This document shows positions 24,854-34,278 of a stretch of 64,000 nucleotides of DNA, in pieces. The stretch spans positions 32,203 to 96,202 of the forward strand of contig JAGAPD010000023.1 of the NCBI GenBank assembly GCA_017623435.1. The letters run 5' to 3'. Each line of letters begins with the position of its first letter. Position 1 is the stretch's first letter. The stretch comes from Clostridia bacterium (GTDB lineage Bacteria; Bacillota; Clostridia; Christensenellales; Pumilibacteraceae). The notes under the pieces are model-generated. The model was not told the DNA's origin, made no database searches, and saw only the letters and a list, made by a program, of their open reading frames with translations. The translations under genes and the position numbers were made by a program.

Positions 24854-26008
24854 GTGGCTAAAGCTTTTAGTAAAACTAAAAAAGTATTAGTTATTCTACT
24901 TGCGACCGTACTCACCTTTGTGACCGCTTGTGCACCAAAAGGATATACCGAGCGTATCCACACGACCTTTTCTTCTACTATGACCTATTCGGCAAAGGTG
25001 CTGGGCGGTAACGTAAAAAGCGCGCTTGACGAAATAGACGAGATGCTTGACGCGGTAGATAAATCGGTAAATATCCACCGAAGTGACAGCTTGCTTACTG
25101 CGTTCAATAACGCAAAAGCGAACGAAAGGGTAGAAGTAGATAAGCACGCCTACGAAATGGCACTCGTGGCAAAAGAGGCGTTTTTAATCACGGACGGCGC
25201 GGTTAACGTTTCGCTTGGCGCGTTATCGCGCGCGTGGGGCGTGGACGCGGAGGGCGTAAAAAAGTACGTCTACGGCAACGAGAAAATACAATCTCTGCCG
25301 TCGGTAGAAAGTTGCGCTAGCTTATTAGCGCAAGCCGATTTATCCGCTTTGACCGTGACAGAGGAAGAGGGCAAGTACTATTTAACCAAAACGAACGACG
25401 CCCTAACGCTCGACTTTGGCGGACTGGCAAAAGGCTATTGCGCGGACAAGTGTAAGGAGATAGCGTTAAAGCACGGAGTAACCAGCGCGCTGTTTCAAAT
25501 CAGCGGTAATATTATGCTGATAGGCGAGTATATCGAAAAGGGTAACGCTCGCGACTGGGGCGTGGGAGTTATTAACCCCCGTCAAACGCCTAATACGTCC
25601 GGCTACGTTTGCGGATTTTACCGTAGTGGAAATCTGTCCGTCGTAACGAGTGGCGACTACGAACGCTGTTATTTTTACGACTACGGCGATACGAGCGTGC
25701 GCGTAAACCATATAATCGACGGAAGGACTGGTTATCCCACGGGCGTAAAATACGACCAATCTACTAAGCGATACTTTATCGACGCCACCGCCGTATGTTC
25801 GGCAACGATAGTGGGTGAAAGCTCGCTGTGGTGTGATATTTTATCTACGACTGCTTGCGTCGTAGGACTGGAGAGAGCAAGCGAAATTATCAGCCAAAAA
25901 GGTTACGACGCGTTACTTTTTACCGCTGATAAAAAGATGAAAGTAGTGGGCGAATTCACCTTTGCCCAAAGCGAAAAATTGTACCTTACGGAGTATGAGC
26001 AAGTATGA
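24854..26008 (+). CDS. apbE: FAD:protein FMN transferase lipoprotein (ApbE/FmnB-like)
   Basis: 384 residues. A lipoprotein signal (TVLTFVTAC, Cys ~26) puts it outside the membrane. ApbE motifs: GALSRAWG, LDFGGLAKGYCADK near 188-201, and VNHIIDGRTGYP near 285. ApbE attaches FMN covalently to Thr/Ser of partner proteins; exported forms serve Rnf, NQR or extracellular electron transfer. GTG start 1 nt after the degV stop with no clear ribosome binding site, so coupling is likely. Its stop overlaps the next start (ATGA). Confidence 0.92.
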   Translation: MAKAFSKTKKVLVILLATVLTFVTACAPKGYTERIHTTFSSTMTYSAKVLGGNVKSALDEIDEMLDAVDKSVNIHRSDSLLTAFNNAKANERVEVDKHAYEMALVAKEAFLITDGAVNVSLGALSRAWGVDAEGVKKYVYGNEKIQSLPSVESCASLLAQADLSALTVTEEEGKYYLTKTNDALTLDFGGLAKGYCADKCKEIALKHGVTSALFQISGNIMLIGEYIEKGNARDWGVGVINPRQTPNTSGYVCGFYRSGNLSVVTSGDYERCYFYDYGDTSVRVNHIIDGRTGYPTGVKYDQSTKRYFIDATAVCSATIVGESSLWCDILSTTACVVGLERASEIISQKGYDALLFTADKKMKVVGEFTFAQSEKLYLTEYEQV

Positions 26009-26400
26009 CGGACGTCAAAAAAATAAGAGAAATCAAAGCCTCGCGTCCGCTCAAGCTAATTGATATTATTTTAATGTCGTTAGTGCTCGTTATCGCGCTC
26101 GCGTGGGCAATAATTCCCTACTTTTCGTTCCCTGCGGGTAACACCGTGCAAATAACCGTGAACGGTCAGACGAGCGAGTATTCGCTTGATTCTAATCGCA
26201 AAATCCATCTTGACGGACTTACGGTCGTGATAGAAAACGGACAAGTTTTCGTGAGTGAAACGGACTGCGACGACAAGGTGTGTCAGCACACCGGAAAAAT
26301 AAGCAAAGTCAACCAAAGCATAGTTTGCTTGCCTAAAAATATCGTGATAAAGGTCACGGGTAAAAACGACTTTCAGGTTGATTCGGGAGGTGGCGTATGA
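26005..26400 (+). CDS. NusG domain II-containing membrane protein
   Basis: 131 residues: short cytoplasmic start, one membrane helix (~18-38), then an outer beta domain with ETDCDDKVCQHTGKI and SIVCLPKNIVIKV, the two-Cys NusG_II pattern. Despite the name it is not a transcription factor. It lies between apbE and the Gx transporter with 4-nt overlaps at both ends, a co-occurrence known from flavin and electron-transfer loci. Confidence 0.85.
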   Translation: MTDVKKIREIKASRPLKLIDIILMSLVLVIALAWAIIPYFSFPAGNTVQITVNGQTSEYSLDSNRKIHLDGLTVVIENGQVFVSETDCDDKVCQHTGKISKVNQSIVCLPKNIVIKVTGKNDFQVDSGGGV

Positions 26401-26939
26401 GCACCAAACGCATTACGCTAACCGCCCTGTATACGGCAATAGCGCTCGTGCTTCACCTGTTTGAAAGCGCTTTACCGCCCTTATTTGCCTTTGCTCCGGG
26501 CGCAAAAATGGGGCTTAGCAATATAGTATCGCTTATCGCGGTATTCACGCTTGGTAGCGTGGACGCTTTCGTAATTTTAGTGATAAGATGCGTTTTGGGA
26601 AGCTTATTCGGCGGAAATATTTTCTCGCTTGCGTATTCACTCCCAGCCGGCGCAATCTCGCTTGGCGTGGAAATCGTGCTAATAAAATTACTCGTTCCGC
26701 GCGTAAGCGTAATAACCGTATCTTTCACGGGCGCGGTTATACACAACGGCGTACAACTACTTGTTGCGTCGATAATAGTAAAAACGAATCTCGTTTCCTT
26801 ACTTCCGCTAATGCTTTTTGCCAGCGTGGTAGCGGGGATTGCGGTTGGGCTTACGGCGTACTTCACGCTAAAATATCTGCCCGAGCGCATATATCTGACG
26901 GAAACGAAAAAACATAACGACAACGACGGAGGAATTTAA
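26397..26939 (+). CDS. Gx transporter family membrane protein
   Basis: 180 residues, five or six membrane helices, with [19 protein letters not shown] and [19 protein letters not shown], typical of the Gx transporter family (also labelled heptaprenyl diphosphate synthase component I). These are ECF-S-like proteins of uncertain substrate. Overlaps the NusG-II gene by 4 bases. Possibly supplies a flavin or quinone component to the ApbE partner. Confidence 0.85.
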   Translation: MSTKRITLTALYTAIALVLHLFESALPPLFAFAPGAKMGLSNIVSLIAVFTLGSVDAFVILVIRCVLGSLFGGNIFSLAYSLPAGAISLGVEIVLIKLLVPRVSVITVSFTGAVIHNGVQLLVASIIVKTNLVSLLPLMLFASVVAGIAVGLTAYFTLKYLPERIYLTETKKHNDNDGGI

Positions 26940-26941
26940 CT

Positions 26942-28156
26942 ATGGCAAAAAACGTTTACGACATTTTAGAAGAAAGAGGTTTTATAAAGCAAACCGTATA
27001 CGGTGACGACCTTAAAAAGAAACTTGAAACTGAACGAGTATCCTTTTACGTAGGCTTTGATCCTACGGCTGACAGCTTGCATATCGGACATTATATTCCC
27101 ATTATGGCAATGGCGTGGATGCAACGCTACGGTCACCGCCCCATCGCGCTTTTCGGTGGCGGAACGGGTATGATAGGCGATCCGTCGGGCAGAAGTGATA
27201 TGCGCCAAATGATGACGATTGAAACTATCAATCACAATATCGACTGCTTTAAAAACCAAATGTCCCGCTTCATTTCTTTCGAGGGTGAAAACGGTGCTAT
27301 CATTGCAAATAACGCAGACTGGTTACTCAAGCTCAACTACGTTGACTTCTTGCGTGATATCGGCGTGCATTTCTCGGTAAATAAAATGCTTACGGCTGAA
27401 TGCTTTAAGCAAAGAATGGAAAAGGGACTTACCTTCCTTGAATTTAACTATATGCTTATGCAGGGCTACGACTTCTTGTACCTTAATCAAAAGTACGGAT
27501 GCTGTCTTGAAGTGGGCGGTGACGATCAGTGGTCGAATATGCTCGCTGGCGTTGACCTTATCCGCAGAAAAGAGCAAAAGGACGCTTACTGCTTGACCTG
27601 TACGCTCCTTCTTAACAGCGAAGGCAAGAAGATGGGCAAAACTCAAAAGGGCGCTTTGTGGCTGGACGAGAAGAAGTGTTCGGTATACGACTTCTATCAG
27701 TACTTCCGCAACGTAGAGGACTGTAAGGTAGCAGAGTGCATGCGCCTTCTTACCTTTATGGATCTTGACGAAATTGCCGAGCTTACCAAATACACGGACG
27801 AGAGAATTAACTCCGCTAAAGCAAGACTTGCTTACGAGGTTACGAAGCTCGTTCACGGTCAGGAAAAGGCGGACGAGGCAAAGCGTCAGGCGGAGGCTGC
27901 TTTCTCGGGTAACGCGGATGCAATGCCCTCCGTTACGGTAAAGGCGGATAACGCTACGCCCGTAGTTGATATTATGGTGCTTGCAGGCGTTGCAAGCTCT
28001 AAGTCCGAGGCAAGACGACTGGTTGAGGGCGGTGGCGTAAAGCTTAACGATAGCAAAGTTCCTGCCGTTTCCACCACGCTTGGCGATATGGCGGTAGGCA
28101 ACGAATTCGTACTTCACAAGGGCAAAAAGGTTCACCTTAAGGTTACGGTAGAGTAA
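26942..28156 (+). CDS. tyrS: tyrosyl-tRNA synthetase
   Basis: 404 residues. Class I motifs: HIGH at 47-50 (SLHIGHY) and KMGKT as the KMSKS variant. A C-terminal S4 RNA-binding domain follows ([20 protein letters not shown]). It charges tRNA-Tyr. GGAGG lies just ahead, 3 nt after the preceding gene. No T-box leader is present, since it sits inside an operon. The stop overlaps the next start (TAATG). Confidence 0.97.
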   Translation: MAKNVYDILEERGFIKQTVYGDDLKKKLETERVSFYVGFDPTADSLHIGHYIPIMAMAWMQRYGHRPIALFGGGTGMIGDPSGRSDMRQMMTIETINHNIDCFKNQMSRFISFEGENGAIIANNADWLLKLNYVDFLRDIGVHFSVNKMLTAECFKQRMEKGLTFLEFNYMLMQGYDFLYLNQKYGCCLEVGGDDQWSNMLAGVDLIRRKEQKDAYCLTCTLLLNSEGKKMGKTQKGALWLDEKKCSVYDFYQYFRNVEDCKVAECMRLLTFMDLDEIAELTKYTDERINSAKARLAYEVTKLVHGQEKADEAKRQAEAAFSGNADAMPSVTVKADNATPVVDIMVLAGVASSKSEARRLVEGGGVKLNDSKVPAVSTTLGDMAVGNEFVLHKGKKVHLKVTVE

Positions 28157-28779
28157 TGAAAGAGTACGTAACCGTACAATCTTATACCGAGCAAAGCGAA
28201 ATTCGCCGTTCTATTTTTATAGGCGAAGTACGAAGAGTGCGTAACGAAGAAGAATTTTTTAGCGAGCTTAACGCTATCAGAAAAAAGTATTCGGACGCAA
28301 CTCACGTTTGCTACGGCGCAATCTTTGATACGCTGGGTAACTGTGCGCGCTTTTCGGACGACGGAGAGCCGGGCGGTACGGCAGGTCAGCCCATTTTAGA
28401 GGCGCTTAAAGCCACCTCGCTCAAAGAAACGCTGGTAGCGGTCGTGCGATACTTCGGTGGCGTAAAACTGGGTGCAGGCGGACTGGTTAGGGCGTATTCG
28501 TCCACGGCGTCGTCCGCGCTTAGAAACGCTACGAAGGTGCGCTTTTCGCCTTGCGACGTGTACACTTTGACGCTTGATTACGGCAAGTCGAAGCGCGCGC
28601 CCGTTTACTTTGAAAAGAACGGTATTGAAAAGTTAAGCGTTGAGTACGGCGCAGACGTCACTTACCGTTTAGCCGTCCCGTCAGGACGAAAAATCGACGA
28701 TATTATATCCGAGTTCGTCGGCGGAAATCCCGCCCTTACTTTTGACAAAACGCAATACCTTGAAAAAAACGAAATCTAA
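28156..28779 (+). CDS. yigZ: YigZ/IMPACT family protein
   Basis: 207 residues. The IMPACT N-terminal domain is clear: DATHVCYGAIFD, FSDDGEPGGTAGQPILEAL near 72-90 and VVRYFGGVKLGAGGLVRAYS near 95-115. A C-terminal alpha-beta domain (DUF1949-like) follows. Function unclear; IMPACT relatives act in translation control. Coupled to tyrS. Confidence 0.93.
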   Translation: MKEYVTVQSYTEQSEIRRSIFIGEVRRVRNEEEFFSELNAIRKKYSDATHVCYGAIFDTLGNCARFSDDGEPGGTAGQPILEALKATSLKETLVAVVRYFGGVKLGAGGLVRAYSSTASSALRNATKVRFSPCDVYTLTLDYGKSKRAPVYFEKNGIEKLSVEYGADVTYRLAVPSGRKIDDIISEFVGGNPALTFDKTQYLEKNEI

Positions 28780-28798
28780 ACACTTGAAGGAGAAAAAT

Positions 28799-30061
28799 AT
28801 GAAAATCGAAACTAAATGCGTACAGGCAGGTTACAATCCCGAAAACGGAGAACCCAGAGTTTTGCCTATTGCAATGTCCACGACCTATAAGTACGAATCC
28901 ACGCAAGAAGTGGGCGACTTGTTCGATTTAAAAAAGGACGGATTTTTCTATACCCGTATAGGCAATCCCACCGTTGACGCAGTTGAAAGAAAGATTGCAG
29001 CGCTCGAAGGGGGCGTAGGCGCAATGATGACCTCGTCAGGTCAGGCGGCGTCGCTTATTTCCATTCTTAATATCGCGTCTACGGGCGACCACGTTATCGC
29101 GTCCATTGATATCTACGGCGGAACGACCAACCTTTTGGGTGTAACGCTCAAAAAGATGGGTATCGAAGTTACGCTTATGAAACTTGACGACCTTCAAGAA
29201 GTGGAAAAAACCATTCGCCCCAACACCAAGGCGATTTTTGGCGAAACGCTTGCTAACCCGGCACTCACCGTTCTTGATATCCAAAATCTTGCTCGCCTTG
29301 CGCACAAGCACGGTATTCCTCTTATCGTTGACAACACTTTCGCAACGCCTTATCTTTGCCGTCCGTTTGAATGGGGCGCAGATATCGTAGTGCATTCGAC
29401 CTCTAAATACATTGACGGACACGCAATGGCGCTTGGTGGCGTAATCATTGATAGCGGTAAGTTCAACTGGGAAAAGAGCGGTAAATTCGACTGTCTTACT
29501 CAGCCCGATCCCAGCTATCACGGTCTTAGCTACACCAAAACCTTCGGATCTTCCGCTTTTATAGTAAAGGCAAGAGTACAGCTTATGCGTGACCTTGGCT
29601 CGTCGCCCAGCCCTATGAACGCGTTCTTGGCTAACGTAGGCCTCGAAACCTTACATCTTCGTATGGACAGACATTGCGACAACGCGCTCAAGGTGGCTAA
29701 ATATCTTGAAAAGCACCCCAAGGTTAAATCTATCGTTTACCCCGGTCTTGCGTCCGATCCTAATTACGAGCTTTGCCGTAAGTATATGGGCGGAAAGGCA
29801 AGTGGCGTAATCACCTTCGAGCTTCAATCCTACGAGGCGTGCGTACGCTTTATGGATTCGCTTAAGCTTGCTTGTATCGTAGTTCACGTAGCCGACGCGC
29901 GCACGGGTGTTCTTCATCCCGCGTCCAGCACGCACCGTCAGCTTACCGAGCAACAGCTTATCGACGCAGGCATTTCCAAGGGTACGATCAGATTCAGCGT
30001 AGGTCTTGAAAACGTTGACGACATTATCGCAGATATCGCGCAGGCGCTCGTAATTGCGTAA
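28799..30061 (+). CDS. metY: O-acetylhomoserine sulfhydrylase-type PLP enzyme
   Basis: 420 residues of the Cys/Met metabolism PLP family. The PLP lysine is in STSKYIDGH; the GNPT and TSSGQAA motifs near 65 and 90 are present. It makes homocysteine from O-acetylhomoserine and sulfide; cystathionine or methionine gamma-lyase are alternatives, but FxYTRxxNPT plus length favour MetY. I chose ATG 28799 because AAGGAG precedes it. No S-box riboswitch is seen, and neighbours are not sulfur genes. Confidence 0.88.
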   Translation: MKIETKCVQAGYNPENGEPRVLPIAMSTTYKYESTQEVGDLFDLKKDGFFYTRIGNPTVDAVERKIAALEGGVGAMMTSSGQAASLISILNIASTGDHVIASIDIYGGTTNLLGVTLKKMGIEVTLMKLDDLQEVEKTIRPNTKAIFGETLANPALTVLDIQNLARLAHKHGIPLIVDNTFATPYLCRPFEWGADIVVHSTSKYIDGHAMALGGVIIDSGKFNWEKSGKFDCLTQPDPSYHGLSYTKTFGSSAFIVKARVQLMRDLGSSPSPMNAFLANVGLETLHLRMDRHCDNALKVAKYLEKHPKVKSIVYPGLASDPNYELCRKYMGGKASGVITFELQSYEACVRFMDSLKLACIVVHVADARTGVLHPASSTHRQLTEQQLIDAGISKGTIRFSVGLENVDDIIADIAQALVIA

Positions 30062-30077
30062 TAAGGAAAAATTTTAA

Positions 30078-31112
30078 TTGAAATACGACTATCTTAAACA
30101 AATAGCGCAGTCTTGTAATATAGACTTTGCCGTATACTTCCCAAGTGGCGGAATAAGATTTTTCACCGAATTTTTTGACGACACGTTCGTTTTCCCCTCC
30201 GAAGAAGGCATTACCGTCGACGCAGTAAAGGGCATTACTTGTATCCGCAAAAAAGTAGAACGAGGAGTGGTGTGCGTAGCGGTGCAGGGCGTAGGCGAAA
30301 CGGTAAAAAATTACGCGCTCATAATTACCTCGCTCGTAGGTCACGACAACTCAATCGAGCCAAACGAGAACGAGAAGCTCCGCAAATTACTTACGGGTGA
30401 GCTTAACGACTCACAAAAAGGTTTTATGCGCGCAAAGTATCATAATTTTGCGTTTAATCACTACGTAATTGCACTTTCTACGCGTACGATTTTGATGCAA
30501 AAGAACGTTTTGCACTTTATCGAGGCTATGAGTGACGACAGCGATTTCGTCGTGATTATGGACGAAAAAACGGCAGTTTTCTTTCGTAAAGTTGACGAGA
30601 GTAACGACGCGTACAATTCCGCCAGTGAGTTTGCGCGCGTACTTTGTGAAAACATCAAGGAAGAAATGCGCGTAGATATCACCATTTCCACCGCAGGTAC
30701 GGTGCATAATTTTGACGAGTTTGCGTCCTCGTACGAAAAAATTATTTTCGCCAGCGAGTACGGTAAACTTCTTTCCCCCGAGCGCAACGTTTACGCTTAT
30801 AAGGACTACGTGCTACTTCGACTGCTTCAAGCCGTTCCCGTTGAGGTGTTAAGTAAGGCGCTTGGCACGCTACTTGAGAAAAACGATTCGTCCGTGTTTA
30901 GCGACGAAGAACTCGTCGTGACGGCAGAGGAGTTTATGAAAAATTCGCTCAACATTTCCGAAACGAGTAGGAATATGTTTATCCACCGTAACACGCTAAT
31001 TTACCGACTTGATAAAATCAAAAAGGAAACTGGACTTAATATTCGCGAGTTTGACGACGCTATGATATTCAGGCTTTTCAGTATCATAACTACCATACTT
31101 GGCAAGGACTAA
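30078..31112 (+). CDS. PucR/CdaR family transcriptional regulator
   Basis: 344 residues. The C-terminal ~60 residues are the PucR-type helix-turn-helix (LNISETSRNMFIHRNTLIYR). The N-terminal part is not a recognised sensor. TTG start with AAGGA upstream, 16 nt after metY; it may control metY, but this is only inferred from position. Member 5 of the 30-bp palindrome family begins 5 nt after its stop. Confidence 0.85.
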   Translation: MKYDYLKQIAQSCNIDFAVYFPSGGIRFFTEFFDDTFVFPSEEGITVDAVKGITCIRKKVERGVVCVAVQGVGETVKNYALIITSLVGHDNSIEPNENEKLRKLLTGELNDSQKGFMRAKYHNFAFNHYVIALSTRTILMQKNVLHFIEAMSDDSDFVVIMDEKTAVFFRKVDESNDAYNSASEFARVLCENIKEEMRVDITISTAGTVHNFDEFASSYEKIIFASEYGKLLSPERNVYAYKDYVLLRLLQAVPVEVLSKALGTLLEKNDSSVFSDEELVVTAEEFMKNSLNISETSRNMFIHRNTLIYRLDKIKKETGLNIREFDDAMIFRLFSIITTILGKD

Positions 31113-31116
31113 ATGC

Positions 31117-31146
31117 AAAACGAAAGGGTACGTTATACGCCGTTTT
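31117..31146 (+). repeat. 30-bp palindrome family, member 5
   Basis: AAAACG-N7-ACGT-N7-CGTTTT exactly, extended by GC at each side to an 8-bp perfect end stem GCAAAACG / CGTTTTGC. The inner arms do not pair and no T-run follows, so it does not look like an ordinary terminator. It lies in the leader of yggS. Confidence 0.8.
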
Positions 31147-31164
31147 GCACGATTCGGAGGTTTT

Positions 31165-31821
31165 ATGCGCGATAGAGCGAGCGAGATTTTTCGAAAAATT
31201 GAAGAGATTAAAAAGCAAGAAGGTATTACCTATCCTATCACCGTGATAGGCGCGTCAAAGATGGTTGACGCGGATACGATCAACCTTTTGCCCTCGCTTG
31301 GGATAAATACCGTGGGCGAAAATAAGGTGCAAGAGCTTCTTGAAAAATACGATAAAGTATTTGGGCTACAATGGCATTTTATAGGCGCGCTCCAAACGAA
31401 TAAGGTCAAATATATTATTGACAAAGTCACGCTTATCCACTCACTCGACCGCCCTTCGCTTGCCGACGAGATTGATAAGCAAGCAAGGAAAATAGGCAAA
31501 AAAATGGACGTGCTCGTTGAGGTTAATACGGGACGAGAGCCCACGAAAAGTGGAGTTTTTCCCGAAGACGCGTATTCGTTTATGCATTACGTCAGCTCAA
31601 AGCCTAATCTTAATCTTCGTGGCGTTATGGGAGTTTTTCCCGTTGGCGCAGACGAAACTCTTTACAAAGAACTTAGAAAAATAAGCGACTTTGCAAAAGA
31701 AAATTACGGCGCGGATATTTTATCGGCAGGAATGAGCAACGATTACGAAACGGCAATTAAGCACGGCTCTAATATGGTGCGAATAGGTAGCGCGCTATTT
31801 GGTAAAAGAAATTATAACTAA
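31165..31821 (+). CDS. yggS: YggS family PLP homeostasis protein
   Basis: 218 residues. The PLP lysine lies in TVIGASKMVD near 33, and the family stretches NTVGENKVQELLEKY, WHFIGALQTNK and GMSNDYETAIKHGSNMVRIG are all present. It buffers PLP and has no known catalysis. GGAGG precedes ATG 31165. It is followed by sepF, the usual yggS-sepF order. Confidence 0.95.
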   Translation: MRDRASEIFRKIEEIKKQEGITYPITVIGASKMVDADTINLLPSLGINTVGENKVQELLEKYDKVFGLQWHFIGALQTNKVKYIIDKVTLIHSLDRPSLADEIDKQARKIGKKMDVLVEVNTGREPTKSGVFPEDAYSFMHYVSSKPNLNLRGVMGVFPVGADETLYKELRKISDFAKENYGADILSAGMSNDYETAIKHGSNMVRIGSALFGKRNYN

Positions 31822-31849
31822 TGCAAAAAATTTATTAAAGGAATAAAAT

Positions 31850-32524
31850 ATGGGAAAATTTAGTGATTATTTTAGAAGAAAAGCGGACGGAGAACAAACT
31901 GAAAGCAGAGAAGAGTACGGCTATTACGAGGACGCTCACGGCGATGCTTACACGGACAGGCTGAGCGATTACGCCCGTCCTACCGCGCCTGAATACGCGC
32001 CCCGTGACTTTGGCACGCCTTCTCGCGATACTTTTACTTCGCCCTCGCGTGATTTTGGCGCTCAATCCTCGCGTGATTTTGGTGCGCCTTCTCGCGATAC
32101 TTTTAGTGCACACGCGCCCCGTGATGCTTTCTCGTCACAGCCTACGCGCGATACTTTTAGTGCGCGTGGATTTTCCCGTCAAAGCGATAGGGTAGAACAG
32201 CAACCGCAACAGCCCGTCGATTACCACGCGTCGCAAAAAACGGACGCAGGCAAAACTATGCAAAACTTTATGGTGTACGAGCCTAAAAACGCGGACGACG
32301 TGCAAACGCTTATCGACTTTCTCAAAACGCGCGAATCAGCAATTATCAATCTTGATAACGTTGATCCTGCGGTTTCGCAACGCGTGCTTGACTTCGTAAG
32401 CGGAGCGATTTACGCGCTTAACGGTAGCGTTCACAGAATTGCAAGCAACATCTTTTTACTTTCTCCCGAGGGAGTAGGCATCACCAACTCCTACGGTATA
32501 AGGAACGACAATGACAGAAAATAA
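31850..32524 (+). CDS. sepF: cell division protein SepF with repeat-rich linker
   Basis: 224 residues, longer than the usual ~150. Residues 1-12 (MGKFSDYFRRKA) are the amphipathic membrane anchor. The last ~85 residues (MQNFMVYEPKNADDVQTLID, then INLDNVDPAVSQRVLDFVSG) are the conserved FtsZ-binding SepF domain. Between them a ~65-residue linker (~44-108) is built from about seven imperfect repeats of the form PSRDTF / PSRDFG. It shapes the Z ring. Overlaps lspA by 14 bases. Confidence 0.95.
   Translation: MGKFSDYFRRKADGEQTESREEYGYYEDAHGDAYTDRLSDYARPTAPEYAPRDFGTPSRDTFTSPSRDFGAQSSRDFGAPSRDTFSAHAPRDAFSSQPTRDTFSARGFSRQSDRVEQQPQQPVDYHASQKTDAGKTMQNFMVYEPKNADDVQTLIDFLKTRESAIINLDNVDPAVSQRVLDFVSGAIYALNGSVHRIASNIFLLSPEGVGITNSYGIRNDNDRK
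32004..32172 (+). repeat. degenerate tandem repeats in the sepF linker
   Basis: Repeated units such as CCTTCTCGCGATACTTTTA and TCGCGTGATTTTGGCGC, around 24 nt apart, encode the SRDTF / SRDFG repeats. They may expand or contract by slippage. Confidence 0.75.
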
Positions 32525-33194
32525 GTTTATTCAATTTTTCAAAAGCGCTTGGGAATATATCAAAAAGGCAAAAGTCGAGCTGATAATACTATTGTCCTCC
32601 GTACTTTTGGACCTTATTTCCAAAAACTTAATCAATAACGCAATCGCGCTTGGAGATAGCGTAACGGTTATTCCCAACTTTCTCAATTTTACTAACGTTC
32701 ATAACTATAACGCCGCCTTTGGCTCGGCGTTTGGACTTGATAAAGTGCTCTCTCCCGACGCAGTAAGAATTTTCTTTATCGTGATAACCTTTATCGCGGT
32801 AGTGTTCTTTGGCTTTTTTATGTACCGTAACCGCAGTGGAAATTTAGTGTGCCGTATTGCGTACGCGCTCATTATCGGCGGAGCAATAGGCAACCTTTAC
32901 GACCGCCTCGTGCTTGGTTACGTGCGCGATTTCGTGCAAATCGTATACTTTGGTTTAACGCTTTTCGGTAGCACCTCGTTCGCGGTATTTAATATCGCCG
33001 ACGCCGCGCTTTGCATAGGCGTAGCCTTCTTTGCCGTGTACTATATTTTCATCTACAAAGAGCCCGAAAAAGTAAAAACGGAAGGGGACGTACCCACCGA
33101 TTCTCAAGAAAACGAGCAAGAAACCGTATCCGTAGCGGATAACGAAACTGATAAAATAGAAGTAAAGCAAGATGACTCTGACGATAGAAATTAA
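32511..33194 (+). CDS. lspA: signal peptidase II with acidic C-terminal tail
   Basis: 227 residues, four membrane helices. The two catalytic aspartates are Asp131 (GNLYDRLVLG) and Asp164 (FNIADAAL); it removes lipoprotein signal peptides, and several lipoproteins are encoded here. The family normally ends near residue 185; this one has ~45 more, highly acidic residues of unknown role. Overlaps sepF by 14 and rluD by 23 bases. Confidence 0.95.
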   Translation: MTENKFIQFFKSAWEYIKKAKVELIILLSSVLLDLISKNLINNAIALGDSVTVIPNFLNFTNVHNYNAAFGSAFGLDKVLSPDAVRIFFIVITFIAVVFFGFFMYRNRSGNLVCRIAYALIIGGAIGNLYDRLVLGYVRDFVQIVYFGLTLFGSTSFAVFNIADAALCIGVAFFAVYYIFIYKEPEKVKTEGDVPTDSQENEQETVSVADNETDKIEVKQDDSDDRN

Positions 33195-34107
33195 AGAAGA
33201 AGGGCGTCTTGATACGCTGATATCTCAAAACTGTGATTTTACCCGTTCGTATATTAAACAACTCATTGAAAAGGATAGCGTAACGGTAAACGGCGAAATT
33301 CCTAAAAAGAGTGGACAAGCTGTTAAAAGTGGCGATATCGTAGTAATTGAAGTGCCCCAGCTCGTTGAAAAAATAGAAAAGAAAGATATCCCTATCGAGA
33401 TTTTGTACGAGGACGACGATATTGCGGTTATCAACAAACCGCAAGGTCTTACAGTGCACCCGGCAGGCGGAAATTATACGGACACGCTCGTAAACGCGCT
33501 TATGTTCCGGCTGGACAGTCTATCCGGTATTAACGGCGAAGTGCGACCGGGGATAGTGCACCGACTTGACAAAGACACATCGGGCGTTATGGTAGTCGCT
33601 AAAAACGACGCCGCCCACCTGTCGCTTTCTAATCAGATTGCCGAGCGAAGCGTGGTAAAAGAGTACGTTGCTCTTCTTGAAGGAAACTTACCCGAAGATA
33701 GCGGAAAAGTAGTCACGAATATCGGCAGATCTTCCCGTGACCGCAAGCTTATGGCGGTCGTAAAAGAGGGCAGAGAGGCAATAACGGAGTATAACGTCAT
33801 ATCCCGTTTTGCTCAAAACTGCTTTGTAAAGTTCAGAATTTTGACGGGACGCACGCACCAGATCCGCGTGCACGCAAAATATCTTAACCACCCCGTCGTA
33901 GGCGACAAAGCGTACGGATTTAAAAAGCAAAAGTTCGACCTTGACGGTCAACTTCTTCATTCGTACCGTCTGACGATTACACACCCGACCACGAACGCGC
34001 GAATGACTTTTACCGCGCCGTTACCCGAGTATTTTATTAAGGTTTATAACGCGCTTGCAAACAAAGAGGGACTTGACGACGCGCAAACGGTAATGGAAAG
34101 GGTGTAA
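33172..34107 (+). CDS. rluD: RluD-type pseudouridine synthase
   Basis: 311 residues. An N-terminal S4 domain (RSYIKQLIEKDSVTVNG) precedes the synthase core with HRLDKDTSG (catalytic Asp133), LLEGNLPED and GRTHQIRVHAKYLNHPVVGD. It modifies uridines in 23S rRNA. It follows lspA as in many Firmicutes (lspA-ylyB). Start codon inside lspA. Confidence 0.95.
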   Translation: MTLTIEIKEEGRLDTLISQNCDFTRSYIKQLIEKDSVTVNGEIPKKSGQAVKSGDIVVIEVPQLVEKIEKKDIPIEILYEDDDIAVINKPQGLTVHPAGGNYTDTLVNALMFRLDSLSGINGEVRPGIVHRLDKDTSGVMVVAKNDAAHLSLSNQIAERSVVKEYVALLEGNLPEDSGKVVTNIGRSSRDRKLMAVVKEGREAITEYNVISRFAQNCFVKFRILTGRTHQIRVHAKYLNHPVVGDKAYGFKKQKFDLDGQLLHSYRLTITHPTTNARMTFTAPLPEYFIKVYNALANKEGLDDAQTVMERV

Positions 34108-34169
34108 TTGCGTTTGACTGCAATAAATATATAAGAAAACGGCGAATTATCTTTTGTTTAGCAAAACGG

Positions 34170-34198
34170 TTGACAAAAAACGGCGTATCGTGTACAAT
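34170..34198 (+). promoter_or_regulatory. promoter of the small membrane protein gene
   Basis: TTGACA at 34170-34175 and TACAAT at 34193-34198, 17-bp spacer. An inverted repeat CAGTCAA ... TTGACTG lies in the leader between it and the gene. Confidence 0.85.
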
Positions 34199-34278
34199 AT
34201 ATCAGGCAGTCAAAAGTATATGAAAAATATATTTGGCAATAATTTCAGCAAAAATTGACTGAAGAATAAGGAGTTAAT

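Noticed and set aside
34219..34257. A 12-codon upstream open frame before the small membrane protein
   Set aside because: No ribosome binding site and a composition like the A/T-rich leader; kept only as a remark.
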